From Chitinophaga ginsengisegetis (lineage in GTDB: Bacteria > Bacteroidota > Bacteroidia > Chitinophagales > Chitinophagaceae), in assembly GCF_900168065.1 (NCBI RefSeq), contig NZ_FUZZ01000001.1, forward strand, positions 1,054,001 to 1,118,000: a stretch of DNA of 64,000 bases. The letters are read 5' to 3'. A program made the translations under genes and the position numbers. Positions 1 through 8,318 of this stretch are shown here, one piece after another. The stretch's first letter is position 1; every line of letters starts with the position of its first letter. Below the pieces are notes generated by a model that was not told where the DNA came from, did not search any database, and was given only the letters and a program-made list of their open reading frames with translations.

Positions 1-439
1 CACCGCTGAGCCGGGAAATCTTTAATATATCTGTAGCTGTTTTCTCTGCGTATTCAGCAGGCAGTTGCAAACTGTTGGCAGTGAGTTGCAGGAACTTCCT
101 TACGGAGTCCATCTCTTTCAGGGAAAATAAACCCTGTAGTGCATGTTCATGATCGAAAAAGATATGGATGGCATGGATATTCTTCTCCTGTAAATTTTCA
201 AAATACCGGGCATCCCCTTTAAACATATGGGGCTGATTGGCGCCAATCACATAAATATCTCCGGCCTTGAATGGTTGGGTATAGTTCCCGGCAATCAGGG
301 TGCCTTCTCCCTTTATAATAAGTGTTACCTGCGCCTCTTTGTGACGATGCAGGTAATTATAGAAGTAAGGGAGGATATCTTCCTGTATTACTACAGCACC
401 TTCATCGGCAACCGGGACAGTAAATTGAATTACTTTCAT
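1..439 (-). CDS. AraC-family transcriptional regulator, N-terminal part (truncated by window edge)
   Basis: The first 146 codons are present and the gene runs off the left edge. The protein opens MKVIQFTVPVADEGAVVIQE and has a small cupin-like sensor domain with several histidines (YLHRHKEAQ near residue 32, NQPHMF near residue 70). This is the usual ligand-binding half of Bacteroidetes AraC/XylS regulators, whose helix-turn-helix half would lie outside the window. The helix-turn-helix is therefore inferred. A Bacteroidetes -7 box (TAATTTTG on the minus strand) lies 24 bases upstream of the ATG. A stand-alone cupin protein is the alternative. Confidence 0.7.
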   Translation of the reverse strand, partial: MKVIQFTVPVADEGAVVIQEDILPYFYNYLHRHKEAQVTLIIKGEGTLIAGNYTQPFKAGDIYVIGANQPHMFKGDARYFENLQEKNIHAIHIFFDHEHALQGLFSLKEMDSVRKFLQLTANSLQLPAEYAEKTATDILKISRLSG

Positions 440-463
440 TAACCAATTTTACTAATTTCTCTG

Positions 464-471
464 CAAAATTA
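464..471 (-). promoter_or_regulatory. Bacteroidetes-type -7 box for the AraC-type regulator
   Basis: The minus strand reads TAATTTTG, an exact match to the TAnnTTTG consensus of the Bacteroidetes primary sigma factor. The start codon at 439 would follow the predicted transcription start by about 18 bases. A weak -33 element (TTTA on the minus strand, 493-496) has a 21-base spacer. Confidence 0.45.
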
Positions 472-519
472 GCGATTATGTGGCAATAATGGTAAAGTGT
501 TGGACAATATCTCAAATAC

Positions 520-1731
520 TCAGGCTGCCCGTCCTACTTTCTTCTGCAACCATAAAAACCCGCCGCCCGACAACACGCACCCCAGCGCTGTAATCCCCCA
601 CCACGGCTTAAATCCAAGATGCTGTACCACAAAAGCCCCGGTTGTGGGCGATACAATATTGGCCAGGGAGTACGAAATGGTATAAAGCGCGGCATACTGC
701 CCGCGGTTATGGTCCAGGCTCCTGCCAATCCAGAAACTGTTCATAAAGGGAAGGCAAAACATTTCCCCGAAGGTGATCACTACCATAAACACCACCGCCA
801 ACGCCCATACGGGTGGCAGGAAACAAAGCAACATATAGGAGAAGCAAACCATCATAGCGCCACGGGCCACAAAGGACAGGTTAGGCATTTTCCCGTCGAG
901 GCGGTATACCATCACCATTTCCACCAGTGCAATCAGGATTCCGTTCACAGACATATTCAAACCAATCGCCCATTCTTCCATGTGCATCACTTCTTTAAAA
1001 TATAAAGGCACAATGCTGGAAAACTGGAACAGGCAGATCGCATTCACGGTAGCAAAAAGCAGGAACCAAAGGTAAATATGATCCCTCCATACCTTATCTT
1101 CTTTCTTTACGGCTGTTTTGGCTGTCTTTGGCGGCGCCGGTACCGGTGGCAGGAAAATCCGCATCAGGATGGCGGCCAGCATACAGGTGAAGCCATCTAC
1201 CCAGAAAAGCAGCTGGTAGCTGAAGCTGGCAAGGATACCGCCAACAGCGGGACCTACCGACCATCCGAGGTTTACCGCCAGCCGGTTCAGCGCATATGAC
1301 CGGGTACGGTTTTCCGGCAGGCTATAGGCGGCAATAGCAATACTGTTGGCCGGCCGGAAGGCATCACCCACAGAACTCATCACAAATACGCATACACATA
1401 TTTGCTCAAAGGTGCGCATCTGACCCAATAAAATGAATAATAATCCGTTAGAGAAAAGACTCCAGAACTGTACCTGGTAGAAACCGATCTTATCAGACAG
1501 CCATCCGCCCAAAAGGGCGCCAACGATGGCACCGGTACCAAAACAGGCCATTACCAGGCCTGCCTGGGCAATACTGAAATGAAGATGTTGCGTGAGATAT
1601 ACGGTCATAAAGGGAATGACCATCGTTCCGCTCCTGTTGATCAGCAATACAAGCGACAACCACCAGGTAGCAGGAGCAAGACCAGTATAAGCATTTTGAT
1701 AAAGACGGATCGTTTGTCTGGCAAGGTTCAT
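520..1731 (-). CDS. MFS transporter (drug/metabolite exporter type)
   Basis: A 403-residue inner-membrane protein with about 12 hydrophobic segments, the usual length for the major facilitator superfamily. The loop between helices 2 and 3 carries the MFS motif A signature GGWLSDKIG near residue 76, and NRLAVNLGWSVGPAVGG near residue 150 resembles motif C of proton-driven antiporters. The substrate cannot be read from sequence; multidrug efflux of the MdtH type is the likeliest group. It lies between a minus-strand AraC-type regulator and the divergent tonB-like gene. The regulator and transporter are on the same strand with an 80-base gap and separate promoters are likely. Confidence 0.85.
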   Translation of the reverse strand: MNLARQTIRLYQNAYTGLAPATWWLSLVLLINRSGTMVIPFMTVYLTQHLHFSIAQAGLVMACFGTGAIVGALLGGWLSDKIGFYQVQFWSLFSNGLLFILLGQMRTFEQICVCVFVMSSVGDAFRPANSIAIAAYSLPENRTRSYALNRLAVNLGWSVGPAVGGILASFSYQLLFWVDGFTCMLAAILMRIFLPPVPAPPKTAKTAVKKEDKVWRDHIYLWFLLFATVNAICLFQFSSIVPLYFKEVMHMEEWAIGLNMSVNGILIALVEMVMVYRLDGKMPNLSFVARGAMMVCFSYMLLCFLPPVWALAVVFMVVITFGEMFCLPFMNSFWIGRSLDHNRGQYAALYTISYSLANIVSPTTGAFVVQHLGFKPWWGITALGCVLSGGGFLWLQKKVGRAA

Positions 1732-1837
1732 AAAATCGGTGAAAAATAATTTAGTATAATTGGATTAACAGCACAGTTTTTGCAAAGATCCGGAATTCAT
1801 CTTTTGATGAGCGATTATTTTTTCTGGATCAAAACAT

Positions 1838-1845
1838 TAACTTTG
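1838..1845 (+). promoter_or_regulatory. Bacteroidetes-type -7 box for the tonB-like gene
   Basis: TAACTTTG matches TAnnTTTG exactly and is followed by the start codon 28 bases downstream. The -33 element is poor, so this rests on the -7 box and its position. Confidence 0.5.
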
Positions 1846-1873
1846 GTCTGAACAGGCACTCAATAAGGTTATC

Positions 1874-2761
1874 ATGGAGGAAAAAAACGGTAAAAAAAAT
1901 ATACAGGCTTTAGGGATCACTATCGGCGTGCATGCATTGCTGTTAGTGGCGCTGGTATTTACCGGTTTTTCTGCACCTCCCCCGTTACCGGACCAGGATC
2001 TGGGCATGGAAGTGAATTTGGGTACTTCCGACGATGGCATGGGAGATGAACAACCATTAAACCCCAACCCGCCCAGTGCAGCGGCGCCTGAACCAGCAGC
2101 TGCCGAAAGTCCGACTGCTACCGCTCCGGCCAACACCGAGCCTCAGCAGGACATTGCCACCCAGGATGAAGAGGATGCACCGGAAATAAAAAAACCGGAA
2201 AAGCCGGTAGAGAAACCAAAAGAAATTCCAAAGAAATTAGAACCAAAACCTGTAAAACCTACAAAGAAACCTGCAGAAACACCACCGGCGCCAACACCTC
2301 CCGCACCAAAACCAAAGGCGGTATTTTCGGGCGGCACCGGCAACAGTGCCAACAGCGGTAACAGCGCCAATGGCTCCAATAATGCTACAGGAGAAGGTAA
2401 TACCGGCAAACCCGGCGATCGTGGCCAATTGGGTGGTAACCCTAACGGCGGCGGATATACGGGCGGTGGACTCGGCGGCGGACGCTCCGATTTCCACCTG
2501 AACGGCAGAAGCCTCATCGGCAGACCACAGGTTACTTACGACGGCACCGAAACAGGCTATGTAGCCATCAATATAAAAGTAGATCAAAAGGGAAATGTGA
2601 CTTCCGCCACTTTTAGTATGAAAGGATCTACTATCAGTAACCCCCGCCTGATTGAGATAGCCAAAAAGGCTGCCTCCAGCGGACAACTGAAATACAATGC
2701 TAACCCAGACGCGCCGGAAGAGCAGTTTGGAGTGATACGCTTCTTTTTCAAAGCAGAATAA
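1874..2761 (+). CDS. TonB-like energy transducer
   Basis: A 295-residue protein with TonB architecture. It has a short cytoplasmic N-terminus, one membrane helix (about residues 13-33), a long periplasmic proline/lysine/glutamate-rich linker (about 60-155) and a Gly/Asn-rich stretch. The C-terminal domain (about 205-295, GYVAINIKVDQKGNVTSATF) matches the TonB C-terminal fold. TonB couples inner-membrane proton motive force, through ExbB/ExbD, to outer-membrane receptors. No exbB or exbD lies next to it, so its partners must be encoded elsewhere. It is followed by a DUF5723 gene and folC on the same strand. Confidence 0.8.
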   Translation: MEEKNGKKNIQALGITIGVHALLLVALVFTGFSAPPPLPDQDLGMEVNLGTSDDGMGDEQPLNPNPPSAAAPEPAAAESPTATAPANTEPQQDIATQDEEDAPEIKKPEKPVEKPKEIPKKLEPKPVKPTKKPAETPPAPTPPAPKPKAVFSGGTGNSANSGNSANGSNNATGEGNTGKPGDRGQLGGNPNGGGYTGGGLGGGRSDFHLNGRSLIGRPQVTYDGTETGYVAINIKVDQKGNVTSATFSMKGSTISNPRLIEIAKKAASSGQLKYNANPDAPEEQFGVIRFFFKAE

Positions 2762-2947
2762 GCAGAGTAAATAATATATACAGATTTTTAAAGAAGCTGT
2801 TTTATTTATCGGACCAGGAACTGATCCGAAACGGCATAGCTTCATCCAAAAATTTGATTCGTTCCTACATCTCTACCTATGATTGTAAAAACTGACAAGA
2901 GCAAACTTTTTGTGTCATTTCGAGGAACCTATTTTTTATCGCCAACG

Positions 2948-4420
2948 ATGATTGTAAAACTTAACCGTATCTTTTCCGGCACCGCAATATTGCTCGTGCT
3001 GATGCAAGCCGCTGTGGCTCAAACTTTCCCGGGTTACAATAACAGTAACTACGCGGGTATTTACGGAGTATTCTCCAACCCCGCCAGTGCAGCCGGCTAT
3101 CGCTATAAATGGGATGTAAACATTATTGGTGCAGATGTAAACGTTGGCAACACTTATGTAAGCGGTCCAAAATCCTTACTGTTTAACAGACCTGACTCTT
3201 TTGTACGGAACCGCGATTACTTCCTTGATGAAGGTGCCAACAGGAAACAAATGGGCTGGGAAATGGCGGAAATTGTATTACCATCTGTATTATATGCCAT
3301 CGATGAAAAACAATCCGTTTCCTTTGTATGGCGTATGCGCAGCAGTAGCAGCGGTGGTAACATCACCACGCCCATCGCTAATTTCTTTGGAGTGGATTTT
3401 CCCAATCCGGGCTATGTCAACAAAAATTTGAGTATCCCGCAGGCAGGCGTTTCTTCCCACATCTGGCATGAACTGGGCTTTAGTTATGCACGCACCATCA
3501 AAGAAACCTACAGCGGCCGCTGGAAAGCCGGCGTTACCCTGAAACTGCTCAGTGGTGTAGCCGCAGGTTACGCATCCGTAAAAGATGCCAACTTCAGACT
3601 GAACTCTTCCAGCAATGCCACTATTACCAGCGGTACCCTGTATTACGGCTATAATAAAGAACTGGACGACTGGCAATCGCCCGCGCAAAAAAACCTTCAG
3701 CTGTTCCAGAATAACGGCATCGGCGCAGATATCGGTGTGATCTACGAATACCGCCCGGATAACGGCGGCTTCGGGGCTTCTGAAAACTCCGACGCAGACG
3801 ACTACAAATTTCGTATAGGCGCTTCCATTACTGACATCGGCAGGATAAAATATAACCGGTCTCCTACCAACACCAACCTTAGCCTCGTGAAGGATAATGT
3901 AGTGCCAAAAGATATCCAGTACCGGAGCAAAGAAAGCCTGCAGCAATACGCCCGCCGGCTCAATAATTATTTCACACCACTGGGCACCGATTCTACTTTT
4001 AATATGATGCTGCCCACAGCGCTCAACCTGATGGGTGATTATAATATCGACAACCGCTTTTTTATCAGCGCACATGCCGTTATTGCATTAACCGCCGGTA
4101 ACCGCGATGTCTCCAAAACATACGCTTTAACGCAATTCAATATTACGCCACGCTATGAAACCTACCTGTTTGGCGCCTATATGCCATTCACTATTAACCG
4201 CAACGGCCAGGCCGATGTAGGAGCAGGTATCCGCATAGGTCCCCTCCTGATTGGTTCCAGTACAATTTTTACGAACCTCTTTCAAAAACATGTGGACCGT
4301 GCAAATGCTTTCGTAGCTTTGCGCTTAAACTCAAGCATGTTCGAACGGGGTGAGGGCGGTGGTGGCCTCTTTAAGAAGCGTAACCGCCAGTTGGATTGCC
4401 CGGTGGTTAACAATTACTGA
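2948..4420 (+). CDS. DUF5723 family outer-membrane-associated protein
   Basis: A 490-residue exported protein. I chose the ATG at 2948 because MIVKLNRIFSGTAILLVLMQ begins a clean signal peptide ending near AVAQ; the ATG at 2879 would add a polar extension in front of it. The mature part is rich in alternating Gly/aromatic strands (NYAGIYGVFSNPASAAG near the N-terminus), as in Bacteroidetes beta-barrel-like proteins of family DUF5723. Its function is not known. It ends two bases before folC starts, suggesting co-transcription with it. Confidence 0.7.
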   Translation: MIVKLNRIFSGTAILLVLMQAAVAQTFPGYNNSNYAGIYGVFSNPASAAGYRYKWDVNIIGADVNVGNTYVSGPKSLLFNRPDSFVRNRDYFLDEGANRKQMGWEMAEIVLPSVLYAIDEKQSVSFVWRMRSSSSGGNITTPIANFFGVDFPNPGYVNKNLSIPQAGVSSHIWHELGFSYARTIKETYSGRWKAGVTLKLLSGVAAGYASVKDANFRLNSSSNATITSGTLYYGYNKELDDWQSPAQKNLQLFQNNGIGADIGVIYEYRPDNGGFGASENSDADDYKFRIGASITDIGRIKYNRSPTNTNLSLVKDNVVPKDIQYRSKESLQQYARRLNNYFTPLGTDSTFNMMLPTALNLMGDYNIDNRFFISAHAVIALTAGNRDVSKTYALTQFNITPRYETYLFGAYMPFTINRNGQADVGAGIRIGPLLIGSSTIFTNLFQKHVDRANAFVALRLNSSMFERGEGGGGLFKKRNRQLDCPVVNNY

Positions 4421-4421
4421 T

Positions 4422-5711
4422 ATGACCTCTTACAAAGAAACGCTGGACTATCTGTATGCACAGCTGCCCATGTTTACCAGGGTAGGCGCCAGTGCATTTA
4501 AAACAGACCTGCATAACACCATTGCATTGCTGGATAAGCTGGATCAACCGCAACACAGCTTTAAAACCATACACGTAGCCGGTACCAACGGGAAAGGTTC
4601 TTCCAGCCACATGCTGGCCGCTATCTTTCAGCAGGCCGGTTACAAAACAGGATTATATACGTCTCCCCACCTGCTGGATTTCAGGGAACGTATCCGCATC
4701 AACGGGCAAATGGTACCGGAAGATTTTGTGGTGGATTTCACTGAACAGATGCGCACACACATTACAGACATCCAGCCCTCTTTTTTTGAACTCACCGTAG
4801 CAATGGCATTCCGCTACTTCCAGCAGGAAGCGGTGGACATTGCCATCATTGAAGTGGGCCTCGGTGGCCGGCTGGACAGCACCAATGTGATTACACCCGA
4901 ACTATCGCTGATCACCAATATCAGCTATGATCATAAAAATATCCTCGGTGATACCCTCCCGCAAATTGCCGGTGAAAAAGCCGGGATCATCAAAGCCGGT
5001 GTACCGGTGGTGATCAGCGAAACACAGTCTGAAGTACAGGACGTATTTATCAATACCGCCAACGCACTGAATGCCCCCATTCACTTCGCAGACCAGGAAT
5101 GGATGGAAGCTTCCGGCGCCATTGAAAGCAATCACTTCACTATAACGTTACTGGATACACGCCAACAGCAGATGCGCCGTTTACAACTGGATCTGAATGG
5201 CCGGTACCAGGAAAAAAATGTGATGGGCGTATTGTCGGCGGTAAAAATATTACAGCAAAATGGCTGGCACATCACCTGGGATCACATCACCCAGGCGTTA
5301 TCGCATGTAAAGAAACTAACCGGCCTGAGAGGCCGCTGGGAAGTTATTCAGCGGCATCCGCTCACCGTACTGGATGTGGGCCACAATGAAGCCGGCATCC
5401 GCGAAGTGATGCAACAACTGGGACATGTTAATTACCAGCAGTTACACATTGTAGTAGGATTTGTGAAAGATAAGGAAGTAGAAAAAGTGCTGCCGTTGTT
5501 CCCACCTACTGCGCATTATTATTTCTGTAAAGCGCAGATTCCCCGCGCGATGGACGAAGTGGCGCTGGCGGAAATGGCGGCTGCCAGCGGGTTACAGGGC
5601 CATGCTTATGCCTCCGTTCAGGCAGCCCTGCAGGCGGCCAGGCAACATGCCCAGCCGGATGATATGATCCTCGTTTGCGGTAGCTTTTTTATTGTGGCAG
5701 AAGTGATGTAA
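4422..5711 (+). CDS. folC: Bifunctional folylpolyglutamate synthase / dihydrofolate synthase
   Basis: A 429-residue Mur-ligase-family cytosolic enzyme. It adds glutamate to dihydropteroate (making dihydrofolate) and to reduced folates. The ATP-binding loop GTNGKGSSSHML lies near residue 52. The family motifs FELTVAMAFRYF and VGLGGRLDSTNVI follow, and the C-terminal domain has DVGHNEAGIREV near residue 318. The length is normal. The start at 4422 was chosen because it begins MTSYKETLDYLYAQLPMF, the conserved N-terminus, and sits one base after the previous stop codon; a longer reading frame only overlaps the neighbour. Confidence 0.96.
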   Translation: MTSYKETLDYLYAQLPMFTRVGASAFKTDLHNTIALLDKLDQPQHSFKTIHVAGTNGKGSSSHMLAAIFQQAGYKTGLYTSPHLLDFRERIRINGQMVPEDFVVDFTEQMRTHITDIQPSFFELTVAMAFRYFQQEAVDIAIIEVGLGGRLDSTNVITPELSLITNISYDHKNILGDTLPQIAGEKAGIIKAGVPVVISETQSEVQDVFINTANALNAPIHFADQEWMEASGAIESNHFTITLLDTRQQQMRRLQLDLNGRYQEKNVMGVLSAVKILQQNGWHITWDHITQALSHVKKLTGLRGRWEVIQRHPLTVLDVGHNEAGIREVMQQLGHVNYQQLHIVVGFVKDKEVEKVLPLFPPTAHYYFCKAQIPRAMDEVALAEMAAASGLQGHAYASVQAALQAARQHAQPDDMILVCGSFFIVAEVM

Positions 5712-5712
5712 G

Positions 5713-6270
5713 TTATTTCATCGTCATTTTACCGAGATACAGCAACGCGTAAAAGATACAGGTGGTATGCAAACTGTGTACTATTTTGTTATCCAGTAAC
5801 AGTTGCTGTAGTTCTTCCAGCGGCATAATCACCACTTCAATATCTTCGTTGTGATCCAGTTGCTGGTCCTGCACCTTCACTCCTCCCGTTGCCAGGAACA
5901 TATGCGTGTAGTTGTTACTGGAAGCAGTATTAGGCGCAATAGTGCCGAGCGACACCCATTCTTTAAATGCGTACCCGGTTTCTTCCAGCATCTCCCGTTT
6001 CATGGCAAATAAAGGATCCGGATCAGTGGGGTCCATGGTGCCGCCGGGGATTTCCAGCAATGTTTTGCCTACTCCCTGCCGGAACTGCCGGATCATGATC
6101 ACCTGCCCGTCTTCCCGGAGCGCCACACCGTTTACCCAGTTATTGTACTCCAGTACGTAATAGGGCGCTACTATTTTGCCAGCAGGCGTTTCGCAGGTAT
6201 CTATACGTGCAGTAAGCCAGGCATCTTTAAAAAGATATTCCGATGAGAGTAATTTCCAGTCCATATTCAT
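5713..6270 (-). CDS. Nudix hydrolase (ADP-ribose pyrophosphatase-like)
   Basis: A 185-residue Nudix-family protein of the ADP-sugar/ADP-ribose pyrophosphatase type, expected to cleave nucleoside diphosphates linked to another group. The second half of the Nudix box, KREMLEETGY, is intact (residues about 91-100) and binds the metal. The first half (IPGGTMDPTDPDPLFAM) has no glutamate at the usual place and appears one residue longer. It is the last gene of a compact minus-strand operon after the ABC ATPase and DinB genes (12-base gap). It converges on folC, with one base between their ends. The substrate is inferred from family resemblance only. Confidence 0.85.
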   Translation of the reverse strand: MNMDWKLLSSEYLFKDAWLTARIDTCETPAGKIVAPYYVLEYNNWVNGVALREDGQVIMIRQFRQGVGKTLLEIPGGTMDPTDPDPLFAMKREMLEETGYAFKEWVSLGTIAPNTASSNNYTHMFLATGGVKVQDQQLDHNEDIEVVIMPLEELQQLLLDNKIVHSLHTTCIFYALLYLGKMTMK

Positions 6271-6282
6271 AATAACAATGCT

Positions 6283-6810
6283 TTACCAATCCATTCGTTC
6301 TTTCAGGCGCAGGATATGCTCCAGGTGATGTTTACCATGCCAGGAATAATTGGCGGCATGGGTTTTCAGATTATGCCTGGTGCCATTGGCAGGATGCACA
6401 AAAGTACGTTCCCACCCGGCTTCAGATAAATGCTCCATTAAACTTACCCAACGGTTGTGCAGGGCATGCAGCAGGGTGATAGATACATTTACCGGCGTAA
6501 ATTTCACATCAGGTAGTTCCGCCCACAGTTGTTCCTCGTAAGGTTTTATTACCGGCTGTTCTTCTGTGAGGGCCAGCTTCATGCGGGTGTATCCGTTCAT
6601 GTGGCTGTCGGCCAGGTGATGTACTACCTGTGCTACCGTCCACCCTTCCGGGCGGTAGGGTGTTTGCAGCTGGTATTCGTCCAGTTGCTGCACAGCAATT
6701 TCCACCAGCTGGGGCAAATAGCGGATGTCGTTAATAAATCCCCGCAGCATTTCCGGCGTGTAGTCCGGCAATGGTTCAAAGCGGCCAATAGGATATTTCA
6801 GTGATTCCAT
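6283..6810 (-). CDS. DinB/YfiT-family putative metal-dependent transferase (bacillithiol-transferase-like)
   Basis: A 175-residue four-helix-bundle protein of the DinB superfamily, YfiT subgroup. The three expected metal-binding histidines can be seen in VHHLADSH (near residue 64) and in the C-terminal NYSWHGKHHLEHI. The opening LKYPIGRFEPLPDYT is typical of YfiT/BstA proteins. Members include bacillithiol S-transferases and uncharacterised metal-dependent hydrolases; the thiol used here is not known. The gene starts 15 bases after the ABC ATPase and ends 12 before the Nudix hydrolase, so all three probably share a transcript. Confidence 0.82.
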   Translation of the reverse strand: MESLKYPIGRFEPLPDYTPEMLRGFINDIRYLPQLVEIAVQQLDEYQLQTPYRPEGWTVAQVVHHLADSHMNGYTRMKLALTEEQPVIKPYEEQLWAELPDVKFTPVNVSITLLHALHNRWVSLMEHLSEAGWERTFVHPANGTRHNLKTHAANYSWHGKHHLEHILRLKERMDW

Positions 6811-6825
6811 CCGTTATGTGTTGGT

Positions 6826-7590
6826 TTATTCTTCGCGTAAGTCTTTTCCTGTGAGGTGAATGAACACATCTTCCAGGTTCGCTTTCTTCACTTCTTTCTT
6901 TCTTTCAAAACCGGAAGATACCAGTTTATCAATCAAGGCATCCGGTGAGTCGATAGCGATAATAAGACCGCTGTCGACGATGGCGCAACGGTCGCAGAGG
7001 AATTCTGCTTCATCCATATAATGCGTGGTAATCACCACGGTGGTGCCCTGGCTGCGCACCTGCTGGATCAGCTCCCACAAATTGCGGCGGGCCTGCGGAT
7101 CCAGACCGGTAGTGGGTTCATCCAGGAAAATGATCTGTGGTTTATTGATCAGCGTAGTGGCAATGGAAAAACGTTGCTTCTGACCGCCGGAAAGTTCTTT
7201 GAATTTTGCTTTGGCCTTATCTTCCAGGTTAAACATCCCCAGGAGCTTCATAGGCTCCACGGGCTGGTTATACAGGCCGCCAAACATTTCGATGAGTTCT
7301 GTGAGATTCAGTCCGGGATAATAGCCGGAACTCTGGAGCTGTACGCCGATGATCTTCTTGATATCGTTAGGGTCTTTGTCGAGGTCATAACCTCCCACCA
7401 TCACTTTGCCGGCTGTTTTTTCCCGCAGGGTTTCAATAATTTCCAGGGTAGTGGATTTACCGGCGCCATTGGGCCCCAGCAGGCCAAAGATCTCTCCTTC
7501 AAACACTTCAAAGCTGATTCCTTTTACCGCGGTAAACTCCCCGTATTTTTTTACCAGGTTACTTACCTCAATGATCTTTTTCTTTTCCAT
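6826..7590 (-). CDS. ABC transporter ATP-binding protein (ABC-2 / drug-export type)
   Basis: A 254-residue ABC ATPase with Walker A GPNGAGKST (near residue 39), ABC signature LSGGQKQR (near 134), Walker B IIFLDEPTTGLDP (near 153) and switch histidine in TTHYMDEAEFL. The sequence type (GLLGPNGAGKSTTLEIIETL, with a C-terminal tail ending FIHLTGKDL) belongs to the CcmA/ABC-2 export group. No permease gene is adjacent. It must work with a permease encoded elsewhere or act in another way. It is the first gene of the ABC/DinB/Nudix operon. Confidence 0.9.
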   Translation of the reverse strand: MEKKKIIEVSNLVKKYGEFTAVKGISFEVFEGEIFGLLGPNGAGKSTTLEIIETLREKTAGKVMVGGYDLDKDPNDIKKIIGVQLQSSGYYPGLNLTELIEMFGGLYNQPVEPMKLLGMFNLEDKAKAKFKELSGGQKQRFSIATTLINKPQIIFLDEPTTGLDPQARRNLWELIQQVRSQGTTVVITTHYMDEAEFLCDRCAIVDSGLIIAIDSPDALIDKLVSSGFERKKEVKKANLEDVFIHLTGKDLREE

Positions 7591-7631
7591 GCCGCCAAAT
7601 TACAGAAAGAATGCGAAAAAAAAGAGCGCAT

Positions 7632-7668
7632 AAGCGAAGGGGACAGCCACCGGCCGTCCCCTTCGCTT
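7632..7668 (-). terminator. Rho-independent terminator after the CAP-domain gene
   Basis: A perfect 13-bp stem (7632-7644 with 7656-7668; core GCGAAGGGGAC) has an 11-base loop. On the minus strand it is followed within about ten bases by a run of eight T. It sits just after the CAP gene stop and before the ABC gene start. Confidence 0.8.
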
Positions 7669-7671
7669 TAA

Positions 7672-8160
7672 TTACTGCTTGATAAACACCTGCGTAAAGA
7701 AGGTAATCCTCCCTTTATCCGCGGTGCCGATACCAATGAGCGTATAATCGCCCAGCATATTTTTACGGTGCCCCGGACTCTTGATCCATCCATTTACCAC
7801 TGCTTCGGCATCAAGGGTGCCATAAGCCACGTTTTCAGCGGCGCTGGCTACGCGGCCCATTTTTTTGGAAACGTTGGCCACGCGTTCTTCAAATCCCTCA
7901 TGACCAAAACCGGTGCTGCCGTTGGCCATATCCCGGCTGTGGCGGCGCGCCTGCTGGCTGATGGTGGCATCCAGCTGTAAAGGCTTCAACCCTTTCGACT
8001 GACGGAACTTGTTGGTGTAGTACAGGATCTGGTCATCCATGCTGGCACCTGCATTACTGCTGTCTGCCGCATGGGTGGCACGTGAACACGCGCTAACCTG
8101 GAAAACGGCCAACAGGGCGACTAATAACGCAATGATCCGCTGGTTCTTCAAAATCGACAT
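7672..8160 (-). CDS. CAP-domain (SCP-like) lipoprotein
   Basis: A 162-residue exported protein. A signal peptide (about residues 1-24) ends in VSAC, a probable lipoprotein cysteine. The CAP domain fills the rest: ILYYTNKFRQSKGLKPL, HSRDMANGSTGFGHEGFEER with the conserved His and Glu, AENVAYG, and WIKSPGHRKNML with the second conserved His. Bacterial SCP/CAP domains of this compact type are found in secreted or cell-surface proteins of largely unknown activity. A strong terminator follows it, so it is probably monocistronic. Confidence 0.88.
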   Translation of the reverse strand: MSILKNQRIIALLVALLAVFQVSACSRATHAADSSNAGASMDDQILYYTNKFRQSKGLKPLQLDATISQQARRHSRDMANGSTGFGHEGFEERVANVSKKMGRVASAAENVAYGTLDAEAVVNGWIKSPGHRKNMLGDYTLIGIGTADKGRITFFTQVFIKQ

Positions 8161-8253
8161 AGAAATAAAATGGTTAATAATTAAAAATGAATAAAGAGTA
8201 CTAATATGACTATTAAAACCAGGCCAGGTTTAGCAAGCCGGGTGCCAGAAATT

Positions 8254-8300
8254 AAAAACGGTGTATAAAGGATATTTTGTATCCGCTATACACCGTTTTT
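8254..8300 (-). terminator. Terminator hairpin downstream of fbp
   Basis: A 14-bp outer stem (8254-8267 with 8287-8300) encloses a second small stem (8270-8274 with 8280-8284). On the minus strand the outer stem ends in a run of T. It lies 18 bases past the fbp stop codon, as expected for an intrinsic terminator. Confidence 0.75.
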
Positions 8301-8318
8301 TATATTATTTTTTTACGC

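Noticed and set aside
3290..4075. 261-codon antisense frame inside the DUF5723 gene
   Set aside because: Shadow of the sense gene; no start context or family resemblance.
6826..7590. Complete ABC exporter operon
   Set aside because: No permease gene is adjacent; only the ATPase can be supported.
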